Shown: positions 9,601-17,908 of the stretch, piece by piece
Numbering within the stretch: the stretch's first letter is position 1
Layout: every line of letters starts with the position of its first letter
DNA from: Candidatus Hodarchaeota archaeon
GTDB taxonomy: Archaea; Asgardarchaeota; Heimdallarchaeia; Hodarchaeales; Hodarchaeaceae
NCBI GenBank assembly: GCA_016839785.1
Contig: JAEOTQ010000202.1
Span: 1-54,512, forward strand
Length of the DNA: 54,512 nt
Direction of reading: 5' to 3'
Made by a program: the position numbers and the translations under genes
Notes under the pieces: generated by a model
Databases searched by the model: none
Told to the model about the DNA's origin: nothing
Seen by the model: only the letters and a program-made list of their open reading frames with translations

Positions 9601-12600
9601 TGATATCTTAAATTCATATTCTCCTGTTTCATAGAACGAAAGATAAGCATAAGAGGGATTCCATGGTTCTATATACAGTTCAGTCCATGAAGAATTCGAG
9701 GGGCGTTTAATGTATGCTTTTTCATCAGCAATGCCAGTAAGCGCATCACTGGCATTCCATGACAAATAAGAATAAGTCTGGTTGATAATACTTGTATACG
9801 GATGAACGACTTCAATTATAGGACTAGTAAGGTCAACAATTAGATTTCTTGAATCATAGAATACATTTGAATTGTTATCATACATATAAACAATAACATT
9901 ATGAACACCCTCTGTTAAATTGCTAAGCAACCAAGAATCGCTAGTAGTATTCCCTTGAACTAGTGAATCAAGTAATATTTCAAAATAGTCAAGGGAAGTG
10001 TTTTCAAGATACCAATTCCAGTTAACCATAGAAGAAGTTCCATTTGCCATCAAACTTGAGTAAGTAAAAGCTATTCCCTCATTAATCATATTAGCTTCCT
10101 TTAGAATATTGTCAAGAAATTTTTCATTATTCGCATAGTAGGTATAATAATCTATATCCCCTGACAAAGCAAGCAATCCTCCTAATCCTTCTACAAACGC
10201 CCCGACTATGTAGGTCCCATCTTCCGACCAGATAATTGGTTGAGCATTTCCTGAAAGGGTCCAAGTTCTGTAAGTATATCGAAAATAGAGTTGGGTGACA
10301 TCTTGAAAGAGAGGGTGGGAGGTATAGAAATTCGTAGTATAGAGCGAACCAGGACCATTTTGATTGAAGGATATCCCTTTAGTACCAAGCCAGCTTTCCA
10401 GAGGAGTTGCATATGTATCGCGGCCTACATACACCACCCAACCCCCTGAGTCCAAATAATCTTCTAATACTGACAATTCGGAACCAGTCCAGCTTCCTGA
10501 TCCTCCATATCCTATAAAAACGACTTCAAAACGTGTTAACCATGAAGTAGTCACCTCAATTTCATAGTTTAAATGGTCAACTATATATCCTTGACCCGAA
10601 TAGTAATTTGATATCCCACCCAAATTATCTTCAGAATGAGTCTGAATAATCCCAATTGCAGGAATATCAACTAGAATATTAATAATTTCATCCTTTCTAT
10701 TACCAGCATTGTCCCAAACTGATATTTTGAACTGATATTCTCCTACTTCATAGAACGAAAGATAAACATAAGAGGGATTCCAAGGTTCTATGTATAGTTC
10801 AGTCCACGAAGAATTTGAAGGGATTTTAATAAATGCTTTTTCATTAGCAACGCCAGTTAGCGCATCACTGGCATTCCATGACAAATGTGAATATGTTTGA
10901 TTGAACACACCAGATAATGGGTGGATTATCTCAATAATAGGCGTTGTTAAATCAACAATGAGATTTCTGGAGTCACTGAACGAATTTGAAGCATTATCAT
11001 ATAAATTGATAGTAATGTTAAAGACTCCTTCTGTTAATCCACTCAGAGGCCAATAATCGTTTGTTGTATTTCCCTGTAGCAAAGAGTCGAGATATATTTC
11101 AAAATAGTCAAGAGTAGTGTTTTCTAAATACCAATTCCAATCAATTGAAATCGTGGTTTCATTTGCCATCAAACTTGAGTATGTAAGAGCAATTCCCTCA
11201 TTTACCATTTCAGCTTCTTTCAGAATATTATCAAGAAAACCTTCATTATTCGCGTAATGAGTATAATAATCAATATCCCCAGATAAGGCAATTAATCCTC
11301 CTAAACCCTCCACAAACGCCCCGACTATGTAGGTCCCATCTTCCGACCAGATTATTGGTTGAGCAGATCCTGAAAGGGTCCAAGTTCTGTACGTATATCG
11401 AAAATAGAGCTGAGTGATATCTTGGAATAGAGGGTGGGAGGTATAGAAATTCGTAGTATAGAGAGAGCCAGGACCATTTTGATTGAAGGATATCCCTTTT
11501 GTGTTGAGCCAGCTTTCCAGGGGAGTTGCATATGTGTCACGGCCTACATACACCACCCATCCTCCTGAGTCCAAATAATCTTCTAATGCTGATAATTCGG
11601 AACCAATCCAGCTTCCTGATCCTCCATATCCAATAAACACAACGTCAAATCGGGAGAGCCATGAAAATGTAATAAAGCTGTCAGAATAAATATATTCATA
11701 GATATAACCCTTACTACTATAATAAGAAAGAATTCCCCCTAGATTATCCTCATAATGGTTTTGTACAAATCCCACGGAAGGTATATCTACAGTTATTAAG
11801 AAAATTTCATCTTTTCTATTACCTACTCTATCCCAGACTGATATTTTGAAGGAATATTGGCCAATTTGAGGGAAATATATTTGTGAATATGTCTGGTTGA
11901 ATAATGCTAATTCTGACCAAGAACTATTAGATGGAGATATCATGAATAATTTTGTCTGAATAATGAACGTAGTGGTATCTATGGAACTCCAATGAATATT
12001 CAAGTAATTTATTGTAACAATAGCTCCATCAGATGGACTTTCAAGAGTAATCACTGGTGCTGTTAAATCGATAAGAACATTTCTTGTAGTAACGTATTTT
12101 TTAGACTGATTATCACACAGAAGAACTGTGAGATTATGGGTTCCCTCTGTCAACCCAGAAAATGTCCAATTCTGACTTGTAGTATTCCCTTGTAGAATTT
12201 CATCGTAATATACTTCGAAATAGTCTAATGTAGTATTCGTTAATGTGTACCTCCAACCAATATTTGCTGTTGAAGTATTGATCAACAATTGTGTTTCGTA
12301 AAGGTATACACCCTCCTTTGAATCTTGATTCGATCCTGATATTATATTTTCTACTAGTTTTACATTATCTACATTATATAGAGAATAATCTAAGTCGCCT
12401 GCTGAGACAAAAATTGCCCCATTATATTCAAGGGCGCAAATTGTTTGATAAAATCCATCTTGGCTCCAAGCAATTGGTGAAAAGTCTCCTCCTAGGAAAT
12501 TCCAAGATCCAGAATACCTCAGATAGAATTGACTCACATTTTCAAATATGGGATGATTATGAAGGAACGTAGAACTATATGCACTTCCAGGACCTGAATC

Positions 12601-15348
12601 CTTCTGTTCTAGGCCTAATAAATTGAACCATTGCATCAATGGAACGGAATACCCTTGTCTCCCATTATAGAATATCCAACCACCACTTTCATAATACCGT
12701 GAAAGTGCTTGAATCTCCGACCTTTCCCAGAGATTTCCACCATATCCGATCCAGATAAGGTCAAACTGATTCAACCACTCGAGTGTTACCATCTGTCCTG
12801 AATATAGCGTTTCTACTCGTCCATTTAGTGTATAACAATAATTCTTTACATTACTAAGAGACCCCTCATAATGCGATTGTATAAAGCCGATAGAGAAGAA
12901 ATTAATTTCAATTTCAACCATAATTGTAGCAAGATTACCAGCCCAATCAGAAATTTCTAATTTAAGAATATGGACTCCTTCCTCTTGAAAAAATAGAGGT
13001 ACTCCATTACCAAAGGGATCGGGGAATTGTTTAGTTAAATTGGTGGTAGGAGATTTTAGCATCAGATTTTCTGTTATAACCCCTGTGTGATTATCCCAGC
13101 TGATCCAAGTCGAGTTACTGAATACTACCGTAATTTCAGTTCCATTCAGAGGCCTGAAAGAGGAAATACTTGGTGGTGTTTGATCAACTGATAGAACTTG
13201 ACTGTCTCGGAAGTGGTGAGTCTGATTATCGTGTATGATAATGGTTATGTTGTAATTTCCCTCATTTAATCCATGTAGAGTTACTGAATGGTTAGTTACA
13301 CTCCCAATAAATGATTCATTAACCCAAATATCAAGATGATCCATTTCTGCACCGCTAAGACTCCAATTCCATGATATTTCCTTCTGGGTGCTATTAGAAA
13401 GAAGTGATGCTGGATTAAAGAAGACCCCATCAGTAGTAGTATTGATTGCAGCATCTAATATATTCATAAGAAATTGACGATTATCCGCTTGATAAATCCC
13501 ATCATTAAAATTCCCTCCTATGGCTAAAAATGTTCCTAACTTAACAATTGCTCCAACAAATATTTTAGATCCGCCTTGATCCCAGATTACAGGATTAAAT
13601 GAATCACTAATTTGCCACTCACTAGCATCATCAAAATAAAGTGTATTAACATTCTCAAAGAGAGGAAAAGAAGTATTGAAATTGGAACTGTATGATGATC
13701 CAAGTGCATTTCCGAACTGTAAGCCAATTTTAGTTAACCATTTCGAATAAGATAGACTATTACTTGTCCCTCCTACCTGTAGAACCCACCCACCATTTGT
13801 AAACCACTCTTCAATATCTAATAATTCTTGGCGGGAATATGATTCAAAGCCTGAACCACCTATCAGTACTAGGTCTTTATTTTCAAACCATTCGGATGTC
13901 AATTCAGTAGATTCATTAAAAATATCAATATAGCATCCCTCATTCTGATAGTAATTTTGTATGTTCCACAGACCATCCTGAGCGTGATTTAAGGGAATAC
14001 CTATAACAATAATTTCTGCATTCACAATCAATTTGGTGATGTTTGTATTTCCCGCATTATCCATAATCCTGATTTCAAGAATATATGTCCCACTTTCATT
14101 AAAAGTTGTTTCTGCTGTACCACCATATATTGGATGGCTCCAAAAGGTAATATCTTGGTATATTGAGGAATTTTGAATATGTTGATAAACAAATTGTGTC
14201 TTTATCCCAGATAAATTATCGTTGACAGTCCAATTGAAGTCTAGGTACGCTTTTCGATGAAGCGTATTGTTTTCAAGTGAAATATATGTAATTTCTGGGA
14301 TAGTATAATCGAATGTCACTAATTGCCAAGCGTGATAGAAATTTGAAAAATCTGTCTCTACTGTAACAGAAATATTATAATCCCCTTCTAAAGGTGCAGT
14401 AACAATAAAAAAGGACTCTGAAGTACTCCCTTGAAAAATATCATCCAGAAAGATCTGTGTCACGACATTTGTTTCATTTTCTTTGAAATTGTACTTCCAT
14501 GAAAGGTTATAATCATTATTACTGTATTTAGAGGAGTAAATCTCGACTATTGGACTCCGTTCTCTCCAAGATATCATATTTCTAAAAAATTGGCTATTGT
14601 CATCATTATACAAGCTATAATAAAATTCCCCTGCTAAGATTAATAATTTTCCATCTCCAATATCAATGGATGTACCATAAACTCCTGTATTTGTCGAATC
14701 CCACAAAATTGACTTAGCTGGTTCTGCAACTATTAGTGAAGAAGAACCTGAGGGGATATAAAGTGAGCTGACATTCTCCATTAAGGGATGATTGGGATCA
14801 ATAATTGTTGTTGTCCCATGAACACCTTCACTAAACCCTGGTAACGATATTCCATACTTACGGGCGACTTCGATTGGTCCAGAATGTAAGTTCACATTTT
14901 CAATTGCGATGAAAATCCCTCCATTAGTAATATACTCTTCTAATGCTTCAATTTCCTCAGTGGACCAGAAATCTCCCTCTCCAGCGAACACGATCTCATA
15001 TGGAGATAAACTTTTTACAGAGATATTGGAATAGATAAGTTCCACAGAATATCCAGCTGATTCAAAAAATGATACAATGTGTTCACTCCCGAAGTTGTTA
15101 TGGACCATAAGGAAACCGATCTCAGAAATGTTATTTAATATCTTAGAATCATGTTTAGTATCCAATGGTAGAGAATTTACCAGATTATCAACAATAGAAG
15201 ATGTACTAGACTCTTCATCAAAGGGAGCAAGTCGGGAGATTTCTATTGAATTCAAGACATCAGAGGAATTAGAAATAATAAAATTAGAACCAAAAATTGG
15301 GCAAATAATAAGTAAAATTAAAAATATATTGAAAGATAACCCTCTCAT
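6604..15348 (-). CDS. Giant modular surface protein: eight ThuA/GATase-like modules with Ig-like spacers
   Basis: A 2914-residue predicted secreted protein. It begins with a signal peptide (MRGLSFNIFLILLIICPIFG). It ends with a hydrophobic anchor at about 2883-2905 and a short basic tail (KFLPLLKRSL). Between them is a module repeated eight times at about 373-residue spacing; the conserved GG motif falls near residues 143, 519, 890, 1263, 1636, 2009, 2382 and 2750. Each module has an alpha/beta part like ThuA/class I GATase-like folds (FDVVFIGYGGSGSW, then LEDYLDSGGWVVYVGRD, then ALSGDIDYY). Two Ig-like beta domains follow, with WNW, DYFEIYLD and SVWDNAGNR motifs; the last module lacks them. 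No catalytic Cys is apparent at the elbow, so binding rather than catalysis is likely. Asn-x-Ser/Thr sequons are abundant. It probably forms a long cell-surface filament or adhesin. Confidence 0.85.
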   Translation of the reverse strand: MRGLSFNIFLILLIICPIFGSNFIISNSSDVLNSIEISRLAPFDEESSTSSIVDNLVNSLPLDTKHDSKILNNISEIGFLMVHNNFGSEHIVSFFESAGYSVELIYSNISVKSLSPYEIVFAGEGDFWSTEEIEALEEYITNGGIFIAIENVNLHSGPIEVARKYGISLPGFSEGVHGTTTIIDPNHPLMENVSSLYIPSGSSSLIVAEPAKSILWDSTNTGVYGTSIDIGDGKLLILAGEFYYSLYNDDNSQFFRNMISWRERSPIVEIYSSKYSNNDYNLSWKYNFKENETNVVTQIFLDDIFQGSTSESFFIVTAPLEGDYNISVTVETDFSNFYHAWQLVTFDYTIPEITYISLENNTLHRKAYLDFNWTVNDNLSGIKTQFVYQHIQNSSIYQDITFWSHPIYGGTAETTFNESGTYILEIRIMDNAGNTNITKLIVNAEIIVIGIPLNHAQDGLWNIQNYYQNEGCYIDIFNESTELTSEWFENKDLVLIGGSGFESYSRQELLDIEEWFTNGGWVLQVGGTSNSLSYSKWLTKIGLQFGNALGSSYSSNFNTSFPLFENVNTLYFDDASEWQISDSFNPVIWDQGGSKIFVGAIVKLGTFLAIGGNFNDGIYQADNRQFLMNILDAAINTTTDGVFFNPASLLSNSTQKEISWNWSLSGAEMDHLDIWVNESFIGSVTNHSVTLHGLNEGNYNITIIIHDNQTHHFRDSQVLSVDQTPPSISSFRPLNGTEITVVFSNSTWISWDNHTGVITENLMLKSPTTNLTKQFPDPFGNGVPLFFQEEGVHILKLEISDWAGNLATIMVEIEINFFSIGFIQSHYEGSLSNVKNYCYTLNGRVETLYSGQMVTLEWLNQFDLIWIGYGGNLWERSEIQALSRYYESGGWIFYNGRQGYSVPLMQWFNLLGLEQKDSGPGSAYSSTFLHNHPIFENVSQFYLRYSGSWNFLGGDFSPIAWSQDGFYQTICALEYNGAIFVSAGDLDYSLYNVDNVKLVENIISGSNQDSKEGVYLYETQLLINTSTANIGWRYTLTNTTLDYFEVYYDEILQGNTTSQNWTFSGLTEGTHNLTVLLCDNQSKKYVTTRNVLIDLTAPVITLESPSDGAIVTINYLNIHWSSIDTTTFIIQTKLFMISPSNSSWSELALFNQTYSQIYFPQIGQYSFKISVWDRVGNRKDEIFLITVDIPSVGFVQNHYEDNLGGILSYYSSKGYIYEYIYSDSFITFSWLSRFDVVFIGYGGSGSWIGSELSALEDYLDSGGWVVYVGRDTYATPLESWLNTKGISFNQNGPGSLYTTNFYTSHPLFQDITQLYFRYTYRTWTLSGSAQPIIWSEDGTYIVGAFVEGLGGLIALSGDIDYYTHYANNEGFLDNILKEAEMVNEGIALTYSSLMANETTISIDWNWYLENTTLDYFEIYLDSLLQGNTTNDYWPLSGLTEGVFNITINLYDNASNSFSDSRNLIVDLTTPIIEIIHPLSGVFNQTYSHLSWNASDALTGVANEKAFIKIPSNSSWTELYIEPWNPSYVYLSFYEVGEYQFKISVWDNAGNRKDEIINILVDIPAIGIIQTHSEDNLGGISNYYSGQGYIVDHLNYEIEVTTSWLTRFEVVFIGYGGSGSWTGSELSVLEDYLDSGGWVVYVGRDTYATPLESWLGTKGISFNQNGPGSLYTTNFYTSHPLFQDVTQLYFRYTYRTWTLSGNAQPIIWSEDGTYIVGAFVEGLGGLLALSGDIDYYTYYANNEKFLDNILKEANMINEGIAFTYSSLMANGTSSMVNWNWYLENTSLDYFEILLDSLVQGNTTSDSWLLSNLTEGVHNVIVYMYDNNSNVFYDSRNLIVDLTSPIIEVVHPYTSIINQTYSYLSWNASDALTGIADEKAYIKRPSNSSWTELYIEPWNPSYAYLSFYETGEYEFKISVWDYAGNRHDEILPVLVDIRTIGIIQSHFEDNLGGISSFYNNQGFLVEYLNSGESVTFSWLTRFDVVFIGYSGSGSWTSTELTALENYLDSGGWVVYVGRDTYSTPLESWLGTKGITFTYNGPGTIYTSTFENVLPLFNGINELYLRYTFASWTLSGDAQPIIWSNDWSYIVGAFVEGLGGLIALSGDINYRTYYSDNEQFLLNILDESIRHREGISIQYSSLYINRTDPIIKWNWYLENTSLDRFEIYLDGVLQGNTTNSNWQLNNLVEGYYDFTIKMYNNNSQVFNHSRIILVDLIAPEIYISSPESTRIMNLYQTVIWNATDDSSGISILKVFWKISDESNWTEISLNYYDPFIIYFYFPIEGEYSFNFLVWDRAGNLGTLQLELDVDVLNAGFVENHNENRLYNLLDYLNYQNIQYEYLFFPDTVTYTWLMQFDIVFIGYGGDNTWTSLEFDALDAYLDAGGWILFVNRDSYTSNLYDWFVTKGIGKSDEGPNENVVTSDLNLLDSLMNDVETLYFRDVEQSLVVSIPASSMISYAGYVIGASYDSMGKLLVFSGDITYYMFEGDNEQYFNNILLEAYGEFSGIRVKGGPTIFINATSYDVVWFANPPNETTVLEYIVVLDGVTVGFTSDTQYLLTNLEEGQHTIKIIASLSNLEEILYEQTVIVDTVNPAIDILSPVDSSDVDVIYLDLIWVSSDIGSGINTHRIEDWDEAQQKWNLVSQTLETTFSYHIESSGTLKLRIIVFDNAGNTNIAIINVNVVVPEILYVRSHNEYYSGYLTELYQNLSIQKVIRYEPINETHLSTADIVIICGGSETWEPSELSALTDYLNKGGTVLIFTPQGLPVGIVNFLANYGLSLIPDEIEGGLTTYHSHRYPLFKNVTNFWVPTTILHLGVSVPSASIVYDPSGEYSIIAKYEGIGKILLFACHPNEILHHGDNNIFFSNIIDWINAEEGTSNPQDSTMMITLVLLIISLVGVTSFLIIIQKFLPLLKRSL
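8880..12250 (-). repeat. Highly similar DNA-level tandem modules inside the giant gene
   Basis: Modules 4, 5 and 6 of the surface protein are similar at the DNA level with a period close to 1119 bases (373 codons). For example, the stretch from 10201 matches that from 11320 with only a few differences over about 180 bases, and related copies lie near 9080-9330. Boundaries are approximate. The outer modules are much more diverged. This points to recent tandem duplication or gene conversion among the central modules. Confidence 0.75.
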
Positions 15349-15613
15349 TTCATCTAACTTCCGAAAAATTTACTCAGGATCGCTGTGTGTAATTATAAGG
15401 AGCAATCATGTTTTGTTCTCGAGATGCCTAGGAAATTGTAACATAATAGGGCCCCTCTTAATTCTTCTTCAGATTCAGCACTAGAGATTATAAGTGTAAT
15501 TTCGAGATCCTTGTTTTATAAGGAGTATTTAAGTGTGGAAATCCTTTTGAACGTAATTAAGTTCAAATCGAAGAATGTCACCAATTTTTTGATTTCTTTT
15601 GAGAGTGAACGGT

Positions 15614-16021
15614 ATGACAACAGAATTGAAAGAAGAGTCGAGTATTAGAGTTATTATGTTAGGACTAGTAGCGATGTTAGTATTACTAGTATTAGCGGGA
15701 ATAACTAAAGCATTAATTGTTCCAACAGGTGTAGTGGTTGAAATAGATACTTTGTTCTATAGTATGTTTTTTGCGGCAAGTTTAGGTGTTTTTTCAATCG
15801 CTTTTATTAGCCAAGGGTTGTCTGAGGATAACAATCTTATAAGAATTATTTGTTTCACGTTTGGGTTCCTATGTGCAATTTCTACCTTATTTGGATTTGA
15901 TTTTGTCGTTGTAGGACTTCTCACAGGTGTTGGTGCAATATTAATCGCTGAATTATTCGTTTTTGCTGCATTAGGATTTGCAATAACTGCTACAGGCATT
16001 TATCTAATCAGGAGGGCTTAA
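15614..16021 (+). CDS. Small membrane protein, four helices
   Basis: A 135-residue membrane protein with four hydrophobic segments, separated by short loops (for example SQGLSEDNN), and a basic C-terminus (YLIRRA). I do not recognise the family. A TTG five codons upstream is possible, but the ATG at 15614 is the natural start before the short hydrophilic N-terminus (MTTELKEESS). The next gene starts one base after its stop, so the two are almost certainly co-transcribed. They may form a membrane complex, which is inference from spacing only. Confidence 0.65.
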   Translation: MTTELKEESSIRVIMLGLVAMLVLLVLAGITKALIVPTGVVVEIDTLFYSMFFAASLGVFSIAFISQGLSEDNNLIRIICFTFGFLCAISTLFGFDFVVVGLLTGVGAILIAELFVFAALGFAITATGIYLIRRA

Positions 16022-16022
16022 A

Positions 16023-16391
16023 ATGTCTACACTAGAAGAATATTTGAAACCTTCAGTTATTGCAAAGCTATCATTTTGGTTAGGAGGCGTCCTAGCAGGA
16101 ATCTCGATGCTATTTTATGTTCTCCAAATTGCTAGGTTAAATGCAGAATTTTATGTCCTACAGGCCCCATTTGGGGTGCTATTCCTATTGTTGGTAGTTG
16201 TGATAATCGCAGTTGGAATTTTTGTACTTACAAACATTTACGATCTATTGAATCGACTTGAAGATGCTGGATATTTCTCGCCAGTTACAAAAACTCTACT
16301 ATTGACGATGATCTTCTTGATAATTACAAGTATTGAACTAGTAGGATTGATGGTCTATTATTTAATCCGAATACCATTTATTGGTACTTAG
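16023..16391 (+). CDS. Small membrane protein, three helices
   Basis: A 122-residue membrane protein with three long hydrophobic segments (about 15-37, 44-70, 88-115). A polar loop (DLLNRLEDAGYFSPVTK) lies between the second and third. The family is not recognised. The N-terminal segment MSTLEEYLKP is hydrophilic and probably cytoplasmic. The ATG at 16023 lies immediately after the stop of the preceding gene, with a GGAGGG ribosome-binding site inside that gene's last codons (16011-16016). The following secreted-protein gene begins 49 bases downstream, so these two genes may lead a longer operon ending with the ABC transporter and zinc-finger genes. Confidence 0.65.
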   Translation: MSTLEEYLKPSVIAKLSFWLGGVLAGISMLFYVLQIARLNAEFYVLQAPFGVLFLLLVVVIIAVGIFVLTNIYDLLNRLEDAGYFSPVTKTLLLTMIFLIITSIELVGLMVYYLIRIPFIGT

Positions 16392-16440
16392 GAATATAAT
16401 TCTAATCCATCTCCTTCTTTTTCCCAAGAAAGGTTCTTCT

Positions 16441-17262
16441 ATGAGGCCTCTTAAGCGTTTAATGGCAATAATTCTCGTAGTAATCCCCCTGATGACTTCT
16501 GTATTAGTAAATTCACGTTCCATTCTTGGGAGCCCAAATGATGGAATCTTCCCTCCTGAAGGTTCTTATTTAAATTATGGATTAGCTTATGAGAGAATTC
16601 TTCCAAATGGGAACTTTTTAGGCATCGTTGGGAATGCTGAAGTCAATTACTTCAATAGTGTGAATTCTACTCATATTCAGATGAGACTTGAAGCTGTAGT
16701 TGATCTATCTTGGATCCAAGACAAGCAGGATCTAAATATGACACAGCATATAATCACACGAAGTATCACGATCCAGAATCACCAAGGAAAAATTATAAAT
16801 GGGGTCCTCTTTCATTTTGGTAATGAAATCCAAATATATAATCCCATTTTTATACCTTTAGAAAATATCAGTAACAAGTCGGATGTCATTTTATGGTCAT
16901 ACAACGCATTTTATTCTCAAACACGTTCAGTTCAATGGAATTATAAAGAGATAGAAGTAGCAGAATATTTCTTCAAAGATGAAGCATATTCAAAACTCAG
17001 TGTCAACGCGAGTTTTCACCTTTCCACAGGAATCTTAATCCACGCACGATGTCACTTTCTGGAAAATGCTTTTGAGGGCAAAATTCAACATGTTCTTTAT
17101 GTAATTCTAGAAAATACTAATATTCCTATAATGGGAATCCCAGACATCTCATCTTTATTTTTATTTATCGGATTTGCCTCGATTTTTTCAATACTTCCGT
17201 TTTTCATTCTTATCATTCGGTTTTCTAAACGATCAAAGATTATTTTGGAAGGAGGCAAATAA
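16441..17262 (+). CDS. Membrane-anchored extracellular protein upstream of an ABC transporter
   Basis: A 273-residue protein with a signal peptide or N-terminal anchor (LMAIILVVIPLMTSVLV). A beta-rich extracellular domain of about 200 residues has several Asn-x-Ser/Thr sequons. A C-terminal helix (LFLFIGFASIFSILPFFILI) precedes the basic tail RFSKRSKIILEGGK. I do not recognise the domain. The ATG at 16441 is preferred over a start 20 codons upstream because it directly precedes the signal sequence. Its stop is only four bases before the probable start of the ABC ATPase gene, so the two are translationally linked. It may be an outward-facing subunit or substrate sensor of the ABC transporter. 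That role is inferred from position only. Confidence 0.6.
   Translation: MRPLKRLMAIILVVIPLMTSVLVNSRSILGSPNDGIFPPEGSYLNYGLAYERILPNGNFLGIVGNAEVNYFNSVNSTHIQMRLEAVVDLSWIQDKQDLNMTQHIITRSITIQNHQGKIINGVLFHFGNEIQIYNPIFIPLENISNKSDVILWSYNAFYSQTRSVQWNYKEIEVAEYFFKDEAYSKLSVNASFHLSTGILIHARCHFLENAFEGKIQHVLYVILENTNIPIMGIPDISSLFLFIGFASIFSILPFFILIIRFSKRSKIILEGGK
17249..17255 (+). promoter_or_regulatory. Strong Shine-Dalgarno site before the ABC ATPase gene
   Basis: AAGGAGG lies inside the last codons of the secreted-protein gene, 11 bases before an in-frame ATT at 17267. No ATG, GTG or TTG in the ABC frame sits at a suitable distance, so this site supports a rare ATT start. Confidence 0.5.
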
Positions 17263-17266
17263 AACG

Positions 17267-17908
17267 ATTCTAAATGTTGATCAAATATCGAAAATTCATG
17301 GAAGCAGATTTTCACGAATCCGAATAAAAGCTTTGGACAGAGTATCACTCTCAATAGATCAAGGAGAGCTCGTGTGCATAAGTGGAGGCAATGGATCTGG
17401 AAAATCAACATTCCTGAGAATTATTGCTGGTTTAAGTTCTCCGACATCAGGAACAATTAAAATAAAATTGAATCAGGAAATCAGGAAGCCCTCACCTAGG
17501 ATTGGATTCTGTCCAGATAATCCAGAAATCTATCGTAACGTATCAGTTTCAGACTTTCTCAATTTTATTTCATGTATAATTCCATTAGAGATAAGAGAAT
17601 CGCAATTAATTGAATTTGTTAGAATATTTGACCTAATAAAATGGTTAAATGTACCAATTGGAACATTGTCGAAGGGAATGTTGCATAAAGTGGCCTTAAT
17701 TGCATCAATGATTGATAGCCCACAATTACTTATACTAGATGAGCCATTTTCTTCACTCGATGAGAAAAGTGCAGATGTATTGATAAAAAAACTAAGATCA
17801 CTAGCGTCTATGGGTTCTAGTATAATATTCGCAGATCCTAGTAGGGACCGATCCGAAAAAATGGCTGATAAAACATTTAATCTCGATAAGTCAAAGGTGA
17901 TGTCTTGA
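17267..17908 (+). CDS. ABC transporter ATP-binding protein, probable ATT start
   Basis: A roughly 213-residue ABC ATPase that would power the permease encoded next. Visible motifs are Walker A (GGNGSGKST), a Q-loop region (IGFCPDNPEIYRNVS), a variant signature (TLSKGMLHKVAL instead of LSGGQ) and Walker B with D-loop (LLILDEPFSSLDE). The H-loop position reads FADPSRDRSE, with no His after the last strand where most family members have one, so catalysis may be altered. Similarity to other ABC proteins begins at ILNVDQISKIHG. The frame is open further upstream to a TTG at 17174, but that part overlaps the membrane helix of the previous gene in another frame and looks spurious. The frame overlaps the permease start by four bases. 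The substrate is unknown. Confidence 0.75.
   Translation: MLNVDQISKIHGSRFSRIRIKALDRVSLSIDQGELVCISGGNGSGKSTFLRIIAGLSSPTSGTIKIKLNQEIRKPSPRIGFCPDNPEIYRNVSVSDFLNFISCIIPLEIRESQLIEFVRIFDLIKWLNVPIGTLSKGMLHKVALIASMIDSPQLLILDEPFSSLDEKSADVLIKKLRSLASMGSSIIFADPSRDRSEKMADKTFNLDKSKVMS

Noticed and set aside
10206..11540. Short minus-strand frames inside the giant gene
   Set aside because: They lie within the giant coding frame in another phase; they recur only because the modules repeat.
15561..15569. GTTCAAATC, a tRNA T-loop-like sequence
   Set aside because: Flanking bases do not form a T-stem and no acceptor or anticodon stem can be drawn around it.
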